Below, one piece after another: positions 33,560-42,599 of a DNA stretch of 64,000 bases (position 1 is the first letter of the stretch; each line of letters begins with the position of its first letter). This DNA is from Kallotenue papyrolyticum (GTDB taxonomy: Bacteria; Chloroflexota; Chloroflexia; Chloroflexales; Kallotenuaceae). The notes under the pieces were generated by a model. The model was not told where the DNA came from. It worked only from the letters and a program-made list of their open reading frames with translations, and did no database searches. The translations under genes were made by a program, and so were the position numbers. The DNA lies in the NCBI RefSeq assembly GCF_000526415.1, contig NZ_JAGA01000002.1, positions 1,604,001 through 1,668,000 of the forward strand, in the 5' to 3' direction.

Positions 33560-34438
33560 CTAGCGCACGGTCCAGCCGCTCTGCTCCTGCTGATCCCCGC
33601 TCAGCAGGGCGCCAACCGGCCGGGCGCGGATGATGATGCGCTGCTTGAACTTATCGGGGCCGGTGAGCGGCCAGCAGGCAACCATGGTCACCACCTCTTC
33701 ATCGGTCGGCTCGATGTAGCGCGCGTTCTCGAGGCGCTTCTCCAGCGGCTGCCCGACTTCATCCACCAGGATATGGTCGGTGACGCGGTACTCGTAGATC
33801 TGCCCGTTGGCGTACAACTCGATCGGGTCGCCTGGCTTGAGATAGTAGATGTCGTTGAAGGGGTAGTCCGGTCCACCGCTATGGCCGGCCAGCACGATGT
33901 TGCCGCCCTCGCCCGGATTGCTGGAGCCCTGGTGATGGCCGACGCGGTACTTGTCCACCTGCCAGACGGCCACCTCCTGGCCTTCGATCTGTTCAACGCT
34001 CCAGCCGATCTCGACCACTTTCTTGTCGAGTTTGATCGTCGGTGCGACGATGCGTGTGATTGTGGAGCGCGCGTGGGCGCTGTTCTGCGGTGGTGCGGCG
34101 CTGGTGAGTGCGCCGCTGGCGCCCTGGTTCAGCAGCGGCACCTCGAAGCGCTCGCGCGGTGGCGCGGTGGTCTCCGCGCGGCGTACCGGCGCCGTGGCGG
34201 CGCGCTGCGGCATGGGCGTAATCACCGGCGCCAGCTCCGGCGTGTCGCCATTGGCAGCATACACGTTGTAGCGGTGATCGGCCACCAGCCCACCGACAAA
34301 CAGCAGCAGCGCCACGCCGCACAGGATCAGCAGGTTGCCGATGGTCCAGAGGATTTTACGCTGAGTCGTCATGCCGGAACGCAGGTCCTCTCGCCAACGG
34401 GCATACTGTTCGAGCCGGTAGAACAGTGATGAACGCAT
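33560..34438 (-). CDS. Membrane-anchored sortase-family transpeptidase
   Basis: A 292-residue protein with a cytoplasmic N-terminus, one membrane helix (about 29-52), a Pro/Ala/Thr-rich stalk (about 60-120) and a sortase beta-barrel. The catalytic His is in IVLAGHSGG, the Cys in VVTMVACWPLTG and the Arg in RIIIRARP. Cys is preceded by MVA rather than the usual TLxT. It probably belongs to the class D/E-like sortases and would attach sorted proteins to an envelope acceptor. No LPxTG-type substrate was noticed in this window. It starts 2 bases after the aminotransferase stop; an in-frame ATG at 34372 is an alternative start. Confidence 0.87.
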   Translation of the reverse strand: MRSSLFYRLEQYARWREDLRSGMTTQRKILWTIGNLLILCGVALLLFVGGLVADHRYNVYAANGDTPELAPVITPMPQRAATAPVRRAETTAPPRERFEVPLLNQGASGALTSAAPPQNSAHARSTITRIVAPTIKLDKKVVEIGWSVEQIEGQEVAVWQVDKYRVGHHQGSSNPGEGGNIVLAGHSGGPDYPFNDIYYLKPGDPIELYANGQIYEYRVTDHILVDEVGQPLEKRLENARYIEPTDEEVVTMVACWPLTGPDKFKQRIIIRARPVGALLSGDQQEQSGWTVR

Positions 34439-34440
34439 CG

Positions 34441-35601
34441 CTACACCGGTAGCGCCGCCAGCACGGCATCCATCTCTTCCCGAGTATTATACAGGTGCGG
34501 CGAGATGCGCACGCCGCCTTCGCGCACCGCGCCGACGATCCGCGCCTGGCGCAGCGCCGCGAACAGCTCCTGGGCTGAGCGCTGCGCATGACAGAAGGTC
34601 AGAATGCCGGAACGCTGCCGTGGCTCCAACGGCGACAGCACGCTATAGCCCCGCTCCAGCAACCGCTGTGCCAGGTAGTCGGTCAGATCGAGCAGGTGGG
34701 CGGCGATTGGCTCCGGCCCCACCTCCAACAGCAGGCGCAGGCTCTGCTCCAGGCCGGCGATGCCGACCAGCGGGCGGGTGCCCTCCTCGTAGCGCGCCGC
34801 CGAGGCCGACAAGGGCGAGTCGTAATCGAAGGCGGTGTAGTCGCGCCATTCCACGCCCAGCCAGCCGACGTTGGCCGGTTGCAGCAGATCGCGCACGCGC
34901 GGATTGACATAGAGCACGCCAACGCCCTGCGGCGCGAGCAACCACTTGTGCGCGCCAAAGGCGCAGAAATCCACGGGCGTGGCCTGCAGATCGATCGGCA
35001 GCGCGCCGACGCCCTGGATCGCATCCAGACACAGCCACACGCCGCGCTGTGCACACAGGCGGCTGACGGCTTCCAGGTCGATGCGAAAGCCGTTGCTGTA
35101 CTGCACCCAGGAGATCGCCAGCAGCCGGGCACCCTGCAGGGCGCTCTCCAGATCGGCCAGGCAGATCTGCCCATGGCGCATCTTGACGAAGCGTACCTGC
35201 ACGCCACGTTGCTGCAGCGCCAGCCAGGGATAGACGTTGGCCGGGAACTCGCCACGCACGGTGACGATCACATCGCCCGGTCGCCAGGGCAGGCTGGCGG
35301 CGACGATGTTGAGGCCCTGACTGGTGTTCTTGGTAAAGGCCAGGTCGTCGGGGGAGACATTGAGGAGTTGGGCCACCAACGCGCGGGTACGGGCGATCGC
35401 GCCGAACCATTTGGCCTCGGCCAGCACGCCGCGATCGCGGAAGTCCTGCGCCAGCTCGGCGATGGCGTCCGCCGTGCGCCGCGGCAGCGGGCCCAGCGCC
35501 GCGTGATTGAGGTAGATGTATTGTCCCGCAACCGGAAACTCTGCTGCGCGTAACGCCTGGAGTGTGGCTTCGGTTGTCGGTGCAACGCCGCCGCTCCTCA
35601 T
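34441..35601 (-). CDS. Aminotransferase class V-fold PLP enzyme (cysteine desulfurase-like)
   Basis: A 386-residue fold-type I enzyme. IYLNHAALGPLPRRT opens the domain and FTKNTSQGLNIVA binds the PLP phosphate. WLCLDAIQGVGALPIDL contains the ring-contacting Asp, and AFGAHKWLLAPQG the PLP Lys. The family includes cysteine desulfurases, isopenicillin-N epimerase-like and selenocysteine-lyase-like enzymes; the IscS/SufS Cys loop is not obvious, so the substrate is open. The minus strand TGG-TATGAT (35616-35608) ends only 7 bases before the ATG, so its mRNA is probably leaderless. Confidence 0.87.
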   Translation of the reverse strand: MRSGGVAPTTEATLQALRAAEFPVAGQYIYLNHAALGPLPRRTADAIAELAQDFRDRGVLAEAKWFGAIARTRALVAQLLNVSPDDLAFTKNTSQGLNIVAASLPWRPGDVIVTVRGEFPANVYPWLALQQRGVQVRFVKMRHGQICLADLESALQGARLLAISWVQYSNGFRIDLEAVSRLCAQRGVWLCLDAIQGVGALPIDLQATPVDFCAFGAHKWLLAPQGVGVLYVNPRVRDLLQPANVGWLGVEWRDYTAFDYDSPLSASAARYEEGTRPLVGIAGLEQSLRLLLEVGPEPIAAHLLDLTDYLAQRLLERGYSVLSPLEPRQRSGILTFCHAQRSAQELFAALRQARIVGAVREGGVRISPHLYNTREEMDAVLAALPV

Positions 35602-35607
35602 AGAACC

Positions 35608-35616
35608 ATCATACCA
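35608..35616 (-). promoter_or_regulatory. Extended -10 (TGGTATGAT) of a leaderless aminotransferase mRNA
   Basis: The minus strand reads TGG-TATGAT, with the ATG starting 7 bases after its last base. Transcription should begin at or within a base or two of the start codon. Confidence 0.55.
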
Positions 35617-35673
35617 GCCGCCTCCTGGCCTGACAAGCGCCTTGACGCTGCTGCCGGCGACCGGCCGATCGGC

Positions 35674-35704
35674 AGCAGGGCCATCCCTCCGGGATGGCCC
35701 TGCT
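35674..35704 (-). terminator. Strong hairpin after the SWIM-protein gene
   Basis: AGCAGGGCCATCCC (35674-35687) and GGGATGGCCCTGCT (35691-35704) form a perfect 14-bp stem with a 3-nt loop. It lies 26 bases past the SWIM stop and insulates the aminotransferase gene. Confidence 0.85.
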
Positions 35705-35729
35705 CACCCTGGCTGTGCTTCAGGCGGAA

Positions 35730-36017
35730 CTAGCCGGCCGCTTCAAGCAGTTCTTCACTGACGTACTGGGGACCGCTCGGCCGCCGCGCTTCCTGCGAGA
35801 GCATGGGAGCCAGCAGCCGCTGCACGGCCATCACATGCGAGCAGGTATGCCACGAGCGGAAGAAGTTGCAGTCGCACGACCAGACATCGCCATCCAGGCT
35901 GATGGCGTGATCGCTGCTACCACGGAAGTGCGCTTCCAGGCGCTCAATGGTGAAGCGTTCCGGTTCCTGCGCGTACCGTTTGGCCTTCTCGATCTTGTTG
36001 ATCAGATCCGAGTGCAT
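35730..36017 (-). CDS. Small SWIM zinc-finger protein
   Basis: A 95-residue protein whose centre carries the SWIM zinc motif: CDC, then eight residues, then CSH (WSCDCNFFRSWHTCSHVMAV, about residues 47-66). SWIM domains bind DNA or protein partners and occur in Swi2/Snf2 ATPases, MuDR-type transposases and stand-alone bacterial proteins. Here the flanking regions are short: a helical N-terminus (LINKIEKAKRYAQEPERF) and a helical tail. The function is unknown. GGAGGAGG-like sequence precedes the ATG, and the gene is monocistronic, bounded by terminators on both sides. Confidence 0.87.
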   Translation of the reverse strand: MHSDLINKIEKAKRYAQEPERFTIERLEAHFRGSSDHAISLDGDVWSCDCNFFRSWHTCSHVMAVQRLLAPMLSQEARRPSGPQYVSEELLEAAG

Positions 36018-36107
36018 AACTGCACCTCCTCCATAGCGCTGGGCATCCGTTGCCCGTTGCCGACAGAGCCTTTGATCGCTTCAGGATCACCGGCCCGCCA
36101 AACACGA

Positions 36108-36141
36108 GGGGCGGCCACAGCATTACTGGCTGTGCCGCCCC
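36108..36141 (-). terminator. Terminator hairpin after the ANTAR gene
   Basis: GGGGCGGCCACAG (36108-36120) pairs with CTGTGCCGCCCC (36130-36141) with a single bulge. The minus strand continues with a short T-containing stretch. Confidence 0.7.
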
Positions 36142-36273
36142 ATTGGTTGCTGACCGGCGCTGTGATTGGCTGCATCACCCATCATCCACCCTGTCTGCCA
36201 ATCGTGAGTCGATTATCCCACAGCTTCAGGGGAGCGTCAAGGATCGATTCCGCCCCCGCCGGTGGTCGAATCG

Positions 36274-36855
36274 CTACGATAGGAGCGCTTCAGCATCCAC
36301 AATCGCCTGGGCGATCTCGCGCACCGTCTTCTTGCGCTCCTCAGCCCATTGGCGCATCAACTGCATGGCCTGCTCGCCGCCGATCTTGCGCCGTTGCATC
36401 AGAATACCCTTGGCCCGTTCGATGATCTTGCGCGCTTCGATCTCTTCCTGCAGCGTGTCGATACGCTCGCGCAGGCTGCGCAACTCCTGAAAGCGCGCCA
36501 GCGCCACATCGATGGTTGGTGGCAGCTCTTCGGGATTGACCGGCTTGACCAGGTAGGCCAGCGCGCCCGAGGCCTCGGCGCGGCGAATGTGCTCGCTGTC
36601 GCTGTAGGCCGTCAGCATCACAACCGGCGTAGGATGCTGCCGCCCGATCTCGCGCGCGGCTTCATCACCGTTCATTTCAGGCAGTTGCATGTCCATGATC
36701 ACCAGATCGGGGCTGAGCAGTCTGGTCAGCCGCACAGCTTCCGTGCCGCTGCGCGCCACGCCCACAACCTGATAGCCCAGGGCGGTGAGTTGCTCTTCAA
36801 GCGTCAGGGCAACCAGTTCGTTATCCTCAGCAATCAGGATTCGCGTTGCCGTCAT
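36274..36855 (-). CDS. ANTAR-domain response regulator (antiterminator)
   Basis: A 193-residue protein with an N-terminal receiver (Asp in LVIMDMQLPEMNG, Lys in YLVKPVN) and a C-terminal ANTAR domain (ERAKGILMQRRKIGGEQAMQL). The coiled-coil linker LRSLRERIDTLQEEIEARK joins them. ANTAR domains bind tandem hexaloop RNA hairpins and stop termination when the receiver is phosphorylated. It lies 78 bases downstream of the HAMP-STAS sensor gene on the same strand, which may be its signalling partner. A TATAAT (minus strand 36938-36933) overlaps the end of the sensor gene and could serve as its own -10. ATG 36855 gives the family N-terminus. Confidence 0.93.
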   Translation of the reverse strand: MTATRILIAEDNELVALTLEEQLTALGYQVVGVARSGTEAVRLTRLLSPDLVIMDMQLPEMNGDEAAREIGRQHPTPVVMLTAYSDSEHIRRAEASGALAYLVKPVNPEELPPTIDVALARFQELRSLRERIDTLQEEIEARKIIERAKGILMQRRKIGGEQAMQLMRQWAEERKKTVREIAQAIVDAEALLS

Positions 36856-36933
36856 AGATGGCCCATCCTTGCTGCGTTCCGATCGCCAATCGCGCGCGAT
36901 CGGCACCTGCCTGTCAGGCTGGTGTTGGCTTCA

Positions 36934-38214
36934 TTATACGGCCTGACGCAACCGCTGATGGCTGAGCAGTGCGAGGATGGCATTCTCGAGATCGGCTTTG
37001 ATCATCAGCCTGTGGAACTGGACGCCCAGATGCACCAGGGTCTGGGCGACTTCGGGCCGCACCCCGACCAGGGTTGGCTGTGCGCCGAGCAGGCGCAGCG
37101 CATTGGTAAGTTGGATCAACATCTGGGCAACGGCCGTGTCCAGCACCGGCACGCCGGTGACATCCAGCAGCACCTGACGGGCGCGCGTCTTTTCCACACG
37201 CTGCAGCACAATCTGGTGCAGATCGGCGGCGCGTGCGGTATCGAAGGTGCCGACCAGCGGCACGATCAGCACGCCCGGCAGGACAGGGATCACCGGCACC
37301 GAAAGTTCGCGGATCGTCGCCGTCAGCGCCTCGCGCTCGTCGAGGCTGGCCTGCAACTGCGCCAGCAGCTCCTGCTGTTGCTGGTTGGCCGCTTCCAGTT
37401 CATCGGCGCGCCGTGTCAGCGTGCGGTGCTGCGCGCGGAGTTGTTCGGCCATGCGGTTGAAGGCCAGGCCCAGCAGGCCCAGCTCGTGACGCGAGTGGCC
37501 GGGAACGCGCACCTCGAAGTCGCCCTGGGCCACGCGCTCGGCAGCGTTGGTCAAGGCCAGTACGGGCGTGGTGAGGCGCCGTGATAGCCAGAAGGCCAGC
37601 GCCAGACTGAGCAGCACACCACCGGCGCCGGTGGCGAAGAGCGTGATGTTCAGCGTGCGGCGCTGTTGGGCTAAGCGCTCCCAGCTCTGCTCGGTCAGGC
37701 GGTTCTGCTCGGCAGCAAAGGCGTTTAGTTGATCTAGGAAGCGCTGCAGCGGCCCGTCAAAGGCGTTCATCGCTTCGTTGGCCTCTTGCGGGCTGCGCGA
37801 CTCGGCGGGGTAGGAGCGGGCGATCATGTCGAAGCCCCGACCGTACATCTGGTAGACCTGTTCCCAGGCCGTCAGTTGGGTGCCGTGTTGTTGCTTGTCG
37901 AGCACGGCTTCCAACTCGTCCAGACGTTGCCCCAGGCTCAGGTAGGCGGCATGCCAGGCGGCATAGGCCTGATCGCTCGACACATTGCGGTTCGTGCTGT
38001 TGATCGCCAGGAAAAAGTCTTTCTCCAGACGCCGTGCGGTTGCCAGGGTGGCTGCCGCGCGGTTGGCGCGTTGGGCCCGTTCCGTGTGGCGCTGTGTTTC
38101 ACGAATCAGCAGATTCGACTGGCGCGTCATCGCCAACCAGAGGCTAACCAACAGCACCACAATCACGACCTGCACCAGCAGGGCAGCGAAGACAATTGCA
38201 CGCAGGCTCCGCAT
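36934..38214 (-). CDS. Membrane sensor with HAMP and RsbR-type STAS domain
   Basis: A 426-residue protein with helix 1 (about 6-28), an exported four-helix sensory region (about 30-185), helix 2 (about 190-212), HAMP (LSRRLTTPVLALTNAAERVA) and a coiled coil (about 265-305). The STAS domain at the C-terminus contains LLDVTGVPVLDTAVAQM. That matches the RsbR STAS motif with its phosphorylatable Thr, so it is likely a stressosome-like or partner-switching input rather than a kinase. No kinase domain is present. ATG 38214 is used because the hydrophobic N-terminus begins there. ANTAR regulation downstream is an inferred link. Confidence 0.87.
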   Translation of the reverse strand: MRSLRAIVFAALLVQVVIVVLLVSLWLAMTRQSNLLIRETQRHTERAQRANRAAATLATARRLEKDFFLAINSTNRNVSSDQAYAAWHAAYLSLGQRLDELEAVLDKQQHGTQLTAWEQVYQMYGRGFDMIARSYPAESRSPQEANEAMNAFDGPLQRFLDQLNAFAAEQNRLTEQSWERLAQQRRTLNITLFATGAGGVLLSLALAFWLSRRLTTPVLALTNAAERVAQGDFEVRVPGHSRHELGLLGLAFNRMAEQLRAQHRTLTRRADELEAANQQQQELLAQLQASLDEREALTATIRELSVPVIPVLPGVLIVPLVGTFDTARAADLHQIVLQRVEKTRARQVLLDVTGVPVLDTAVAQMLIQLTNALRLLGAQPTLVGVRPEVAQTLVHLGVQFHRLMIKADLENAILALLSHQRLRQAV

Positions 38215-38342
38215 CTCGGCATCCTCGTCGATCTTGGTTGGGCGTATGTGCGCGCTAGCGTAGCAGGCGCGCCGCGCCCTGCCCATCCCCTGATGGCTGG
38301 TTCTGCCGATAGTACTTTTGTCCGGGGTCGTTCGGGGGGAAG

Positions 38343-38371
38343 CCAACGCCCCACCTGCCGTGGAGCGTTGG
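38343..38371 (-). terminator. Hairpin after copA
   Basis: CCAACGCCCCAC (38343-38354) pairs with GTGGAGCGTTGG (38360-38371) with one mismatch and a 5-nt loop, 13 bases after the copA stop. A clear T-run is missing. Confidence 0.6.
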
Positions 38372-38383
38372 CAAGGCTGGCGG

Positions 38384-40936
38384 TCAGGCCTGTTGCGGCT
38401 GCCAGCGCGGCTCGGGTTGGCGGGTGTCTGTGGCGTTGAGGTCGAGCCGCCGCAGGCGCAGCGAGTTGCTGACCACCAGCACCGACGAAAAGGCCATCGC
38501 ACCGGCAGCGAAGATCGGCGAGAGCTGCCAGCCGGTGAGCGGGTAGAACGCGCCTGCCGCCAGCGGGATGCCGACCACGTTGTAGGCGAAGGCCCAGAAC
38601 AGGTTCCACTTGATGGTGCGCATGGTCCGTCGCGAGAGGTGGATCGCCTGTGCTACGGCCCGCAGATCGCCGCGCAGGAGCGTGATGTCGGCAGCTTCCA
38701 TGGCGACGTCGGTACCGCTGCCCATGGCAATGCCCACGTCGGCCTGCGCCAGAGCCGGCGCATCGTTGATGCCATCGCCAACCATGGCGACGCGTCGGCC
38801 CTGCGTCTGCAGGCGGCGGATCTCCTCGGCTTTGCGCTCGGGTAGCACCTCGGCCAGCACGTCGGCGTCGTCCAGGCCGACGCTATGGGCAATCGCCAGC
38901 GCGGTGCGCCGGTGATCGCCGGTCAGCATCTTGACCTCCAGGCCCAGTCGCTTGAGTGCCGCGATCGCTGCTGCCGAGGTAGGCTTGACCGGATCGGCGA
39001 TGCCAATCGCGCCCAGCGCCACGCCGTCGCGGGCAACGATGACCGCCGTTCTGCCCGCGCGCTGCAGCCGTTCGATTGCCGGCTCCAGGGCGGCCAGGTC
39101 GATGCCCTGCTCGCGCATCAGGCGTGGCGAGCCGACCAGCAGGCACTGCCCGTCAACTGTGGCGCGGATGCCGTGGCCGGCCAGTGCCGTGAAATCGGTG
39201 GGTTGCGCCAGCGCCAGACCCTGCGTGCGCGCCGCCGCGACGATCGCCTGCGCCAGTGGATGCTCGCTGAGGCGTTCGGCGCTGGCCGCCAGCGTCAGCA
39301 GCGTCTCCTGCGCCACGCCCATCGGCAGCACATCTGTGACCGCCGGCTGCCCGGCGGTGATCGTGCCGGTTTTGTCCAAGACCACTGTGGTCAGCACGCT
39401 GGCGCGCTCCAGCGCCTCGGCGTTGCGGATCAGAATGCCGTGGCGTGCGCCGACGCCCGTGCCGACCATGATCGCCGTGGGCGTGGCCAGGCCCAGCGCG
39501 CAGGGGCAGGCGATCACCAGCACCGCCACGGCGAAGATCAGCGCGCGTGTCGCGTCGCCGGTCGCCAGTAGCCAGCTCACAAAGGTCGCCAGCGCGATCA
39601 GCAGCACTACCGGCACGAAGATCGCCGCGATGCGGTCGGCCAGGCGCTGCACCGGCGCTTTCGAGCCCTGCGCTTCCTGCACCAGGCGAATGATCTGCGC
39701 CAGCGCCGTGTCGCGGCCCACGCGCGTGGCGCGCATCTGGAACGCGCCGGCGCGGTTGAGCGTGCCGCCGGTGACCGCGTCCCCGGGGCGTTTGTCCACG
39801 GGCAGGCTTTCGCCGGTGAGCATGCTTTCATCGACCGTGGACTGTCCACTGAGGATCACGCCGTCCACAGGGATCTTTTCGCCAGGCCGCACCACCAGCA
39901 CCTCGCCGACGCGCACCTCGGCGATGGGCACGTCCACCTCCTGGCCGCTGCGCAGCACGCGCGCGGTACGTGGTTGCAAGCCCATCAGCGCGCGAATGGC
40001 GGCGCCGGTCTGGCTGCGGGCGCGTGCCTCCAGGAAGCGCCCGACCAGCACCAGCGCGATGATCACCGCGGCGGTTTCGAAATAGACGTGACCCCTCAGC
40101 CCAAAGAGCAGCACGGCCAGGCTGTAGCCGTAGGCGGCCGACGTGCCCAGGGCGATCAGCGTGCCCATGTTGGCCGAACGGTGGCGCAGTGCGTTCCAGG
40201 CATCGCGGTAGAAGCCCGCGCCGGCGTAGCACTGCACCGGTGTCGCCAGCGCCAGAAATAACCAGTTGAGCAGGTTCTGGTTGGCGGGGAGATGGTCGGC
40301 CATGCCGCCATGCGGCAGCGCGTCCGCCGCGCCGATCAGCCAGGGCCCGATCAACCCCAGGTCCTGCAGCATCGAGAGCACGAACAGCGGCAGGCCGAAG
40401 GCGACCGAAACGATCAACCGGCGCAGGCGATCGCGCACCTCGGCGCGGCGCGCCGCGGCTTCGCTGTCCTCCCCGGCGGTGGTCTCGCCCGCCGCCGGTT
40501 CGATCACGCTGTAGCCCGCGCGCTCCACCGCTGCGCGTAGCGCCGCGACATCCGCTACGCCGGGAATCAGCGTCACGCGGGCGCGTTCGGTCGCCAGATT
40601 AACGCTGGCATCGAGCACGCCGTCGACGCGGCGCAGCGCCTTTTCCACGCGATTGACGCACGCGGCGCAGGTCATGCCGCCGATCGGCAGTTCGAGCTGC
40701 TCCGTGATCACGCCATAGCCGCTGCGTTCGATGGCCTGGATCAGCGTTGCCGGCTGGACGCGCTGCGGATCGTAGGTGACGCTGGTCTGTTCGGTGGCCA
40801 GGTTGACCTGCGCCTGCTCCACGCCCTCGAGGCGGCGCAGCGCCTTTTCCACGCGATTGACGCACGCGGCGCAGGTCATGCCTGTCACCGGGAGCGTGAT
40901 CTGTTGCGTGCTTGTGCTTGCCTGGTTGGTGGTCAT
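38384..40936 (-). CDS. copA: Cu(I)-exporting P1B-type ATPase CopA with two N-terminal HMA domains
   Basis: Exports Cu(I) from the cytoplasm using ATP. The 850-residue protein has two HMA domains (about 13-77 and 82-145), each with [17 protein letters not shown]. Six to eight helices include the CPC metal site ([13 protein letters not shown], near 477). The phosphorylation motif is DKTGTI (near 520), the nucleotide-domain motif is SEHPLAQAI, and the hinge is [12 protein letters not shown]. All residues for a P1B-1 copper ATPase are present. The two HMA domains share a nearly identical CxxC helix at the protein level. The chaperone gene copZ lies 74 bases upstream, and the two should be co-transcribed through a hairpin. 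Confidence 0.97.
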   Translation of the reverse strand: MTTNQASTSTQQITLPVTGMTCAACVNRVEKALRRLEGVEQAQVNLATEQTSVTYDPQRVQPATLIQAIERSGYGVITEQLELPIGGMTCAACVNRVEKALRRVDGVLDASVNLATERARVTLIPGVADVAALRAAVERAGYSVIEPAAGETTAGEDSEAAARRAEVRDRLRRLIVSVAFGLPLFVLSMLQDLGLIGPWLIGAADALPHGGMADHLPANQNLLNWLFLALATPVQCYAGAGFYRDAWNALRHRSANMGTLIALGTSAAYGYSLAVLLFGLRGHVYFETAAVIIALVLVGRFLEARARSQTGAAIRALMGLQPRTARVLRSGQEVDVPIAEVRVGEVLVVRPGEKIPVDGVILSGQSTVDESMLTGESLPVDKRPGDAVTGGTLNRAGAFQMRATRVGRDTALAQIIRLVQEAQGSKAPVQRLADRIAAIFVPVVLLIALATFVSWLLATGDATRALIFAVAVLVIACPCALGLATPTAIMVGTGVGARHGILIRNAEALERASVLTTVVLDKTGTITAGQPAVTDVLPMGVAQETLLTLAASAERLSEHPLAQAIVAAARTQGLALAQPTDFTALAGHGIRATVDGQCLLVGSPRLMREQGIDLAALEPAIERLQRAGRTAVIVARDGVALGAIGIADPVKPTSAAAIAALKRLGLEVKMLTGDHRRTALAIAHSVGLDDADVLAEVLPERKAEEIRRLQTQGRRVAMVGDGINDAPALAQADVGIAMGSGTDVAMEAADITLLRGDLRAVAQAIHLSRRTMRTIKWNLFWAFAYNVVGIPLAAGAFYPLTGWQLSPIFAAGAMAFSSVLVVSNSLRLRRLDLNATDTRQPEPRWQPQQA

Positions 40937-40953
40937 GCTTGGCTTCCCTGAGC

Positions 40954-40983
40954 CGGAAAGGGCGCATCCGGCGCGCCCTTCCG
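40954..40983 (-). terminator. Attenuator-like hairpin between copZ and copA
   Basis: CGGAAAGGGCGC (40954-40965) pairs with GCGCCCTTCCG (40973-40983) with one bulged A. In the 74-base copZ-copA gap it could set a copZ:copA expression ratio. Confidence 0.5.
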
Positions 40984-41010
40984 CGGAATCATGGCCGGTT
41001 GCGCGGCGCC

Positions 41011-41223
41011 TCAGCGGGCAAGCGTCACGTCATCGTAGCCGGCTTCGCGGATCGCCTCGGCCACGGCCTCCGGGCTGACGTCGGGCGCGGCCTCGACCCG
41101 CACGCGCTTGCTGCCGAGATCGACCTTGACCTGCCGCACGCCCGGCAGGTTCGACACCTCCCTGGTGATGGCGTTGACGCAGTGCTGGCAGGACATCGAG
41201 GGTACGGTAAACTCCATGCTCAT
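41011..41223 (-). CDS. copZ: Copper chaperone CopZ (HMA domain)
   Basis: A 70-residue single HMA domain with the Cu(I)-binding site [13 protein letters not shown]. It carries copper in the cytoplasm to CopA, whose gene follows. The ferredoxin-like fold length matches CopZ/Atx1. I start it at ATG 41223, which has AGGAGG 8 bases upstream; the ATG two codons later is less well placed. A promoter (TTGTCC-N17-TATGAT) lies upstream. Confidence 0.95.
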   Translation of the reverse strand: MSMEFTVPSMSCQHCVNAITREVSNLPGVRQVKVDLGSKRVRVEAAPDVSPEAVAEAIREAGYDDVTLAR

Positions 41224-41253
41224 CTCGGGCTCCTCCTGTTGGTGGCTGCCTGA

Positions 41254-41288
41254 ATCATACCCCTTCGGCGCGCGGCGGACAATCCGCC
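41254..41288 (-). promoter_or_regulatory. copZ-copA promoter with overlapping palindrome
   Basis: On the minus strand TTGTCC (41282-41277) and TATGAT (41259-41254) are 17 bases apart. The inverted repeat GGCGGA-CAA-TCCGCC (41274-41288) covers the -35 and is a candidate operator. It is unlike the BlaI-type palindromes of the other copper cassette. Confidence 0.5.
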
Positions 41289-41414
41289 AGATCACCTAGT
41301 CACCAGCGCATCCTGGCCTAGGCGCTGCGCCGCGGCGGGCGATCGCCGGACCGGCCATGGCGCCGATCGATGGACGCGATGCTGTTGCCGGCCACGTCGT
41401 CATCGTCTTTGGGC

Positions 41415-41420
41415 TACAAT
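41415..41420 (+). promoter_or_regulatory. -10 element (TACAAT) of the dipeptide epimerase gene
   Basis: TACAAT lies within GGCTACAATAGCC, itself a short inverted repeat (41413-41425), about 80 bases before the ATG. Confidence 0.4.
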
Positions 41421-41499
41421 AGCCTACGTGCGCCGATCGTACGGTGCGACTGTGCGGATGGGTTGCCGATCATCACCCCAAGCCCTGGCAGGAGCCGCT

Positions 41500-42597
41500 A
41501 TGCCGACGACGATTGTCGAACTGCGCTGCGCGCCGTTGGATGTGCCCCTGATCGAGCCGTTTGCGATTGCCACCGGTGCGCAGGCAGTGGCGCAGAACGT
41601 GTTGGTAGAGCTGCAGCTGGCCGACGGTACGTGCGGCTATGGCGAGGCTGCGCCCTTTCCGGCCGTCACCGGCGAGACCCAGGCCGGCACGCTGGCGGCG
41701 CTGGCGCAGCTGCGCGCATACGTTGTGGGCCGTGATGCGCAGCAGTGGCGTGCGATTGCCGCGGAGCTCTCTGCCGTTGCGCCCGAGGCCGCCGCGGCGC
41801 GCTGCGCGCTGGAGATGGCGCTGCTCGACGCGCTCACCAAACGCAGCGGCTTGCCGTTGCGCGTCTTTTTTGGCGGCGCCGAGAGCGAGCTGGAAACGGA
41901 CATGACCATCACCGCCGGCTCGGTGGCGCATGCCGCGGCCTCGGCGCGGGCCATCGCCGCGCGCGGCATCCGCACGATCAAGCTCAAAATCGGTGGCGAT
42001 CCGCTGATCGATGTGGAGCGCGTGGCGGCAGTACATGCTGCCGTGCCCGACGCGCCACTGATCCTCGACGGCAACTGCGGCTATGATGCGGATAGCGCGC
42101 TCGACTTGCTTGCTGCGCTCCGTGCGCGCAACATCCCGATTGCGCTCTTCGAGCAGCCGGTGGCGCGCCACGACCTCGACGGCCTCGCGCGCGTGACGCG
42201 CGCAGGCGGTGTGCTGGTCGCGGCGGACGAGTCGGTGTCCGACGCCGGCGACGCGCTGCGCGTGGTCGAGCGGCGCGCGGCGCATGTGGTCAACATCAAG
42301 CTGATGAAATCCGGCATCGTGGAAGCGCTGGCCATCGCTGCGATCTGTCGCGCCGCCGGCCTGGAGTTGATGATCGGCGGGATGGTCGAGACCCTGCTGG
42401 CGATGAACGTCAGTGCGCACTTGGCCGCCGGTCTAGGTGGCTTCCGTTTTGTCGATCTCGACACGCCGCTGTTCATGGCCGACCAGCCCTTCAGTGGCGG
42501 TTGGCGTCAGCAGGGCGGACGGCTGGCGCTGGGACATGTGCAGGCCGGTCACGGTGTCACGCCGCGCGCGCCGCTGCCGGCTGACGCGGCGCTGTAG
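41500..42597 (+). CDS. Enolase-superfamily dipeptide epimerase (YcjG/YkfB-like)
   Basis: A 365-residue member of the muconate lactonizing enzyme subgroup. An N-terminal capping domain precedes a TIM barrel with the KxK motif in TIKLKIGG. Metal ligands are in LILDGNCGYD, ALFEQPV and VAADESV, and the opposing Lys is in NIKLMKSG. This pattern fits dipeptide (often L-Ala-D/L-Glu) epimerases, which act in murein peptide recycling; the substrate could differ. ATG 41500 has AGGAG 5 bases upstream, and the upstream in-frame start lies next to the -10. It converges with the hydrolase gene 2 bases away. Confidence 0.87.
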   Translation: MPTTIVELRCAPLDVPLIEPFAIATGAQAVAQNVLVELQLADGTCGYGEAAPFPAVTGETQAGTLAALAQLRAYVVGRDAQQWRAIAAELSAVAPEAAAARCALEMALLDALTKRSGLPLRVFFGGAESELETDMTITAGSVAHAAASARAIAARGIRTIKLKIGGDPLIDVERVAAVHAAVPDAPLILDGNCGYDADSALDLLAALRARNIPIALFEQPVARHDLDGLARVTRAGGVLVAADESVSDAGDALRVVERRAAHVVNIKLMKSGIVEALAIAAICRAAGLELMIGGMVETLLAMNVSAHLAAGLGGFRFVDLDTPLFMADQPFSGGWRQQGGRLALGHVQAGHGVTPRAPLPADAAL

Positions 42598-42599
42598 TG

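Noticed and set aside
36349-37584. 411-codon plus-strand frame opposite the ANTAR and HAMP-STAS genes
   Set aside because: It spans two minus-strand genes and their gap, with no motif and shadow-like composition.
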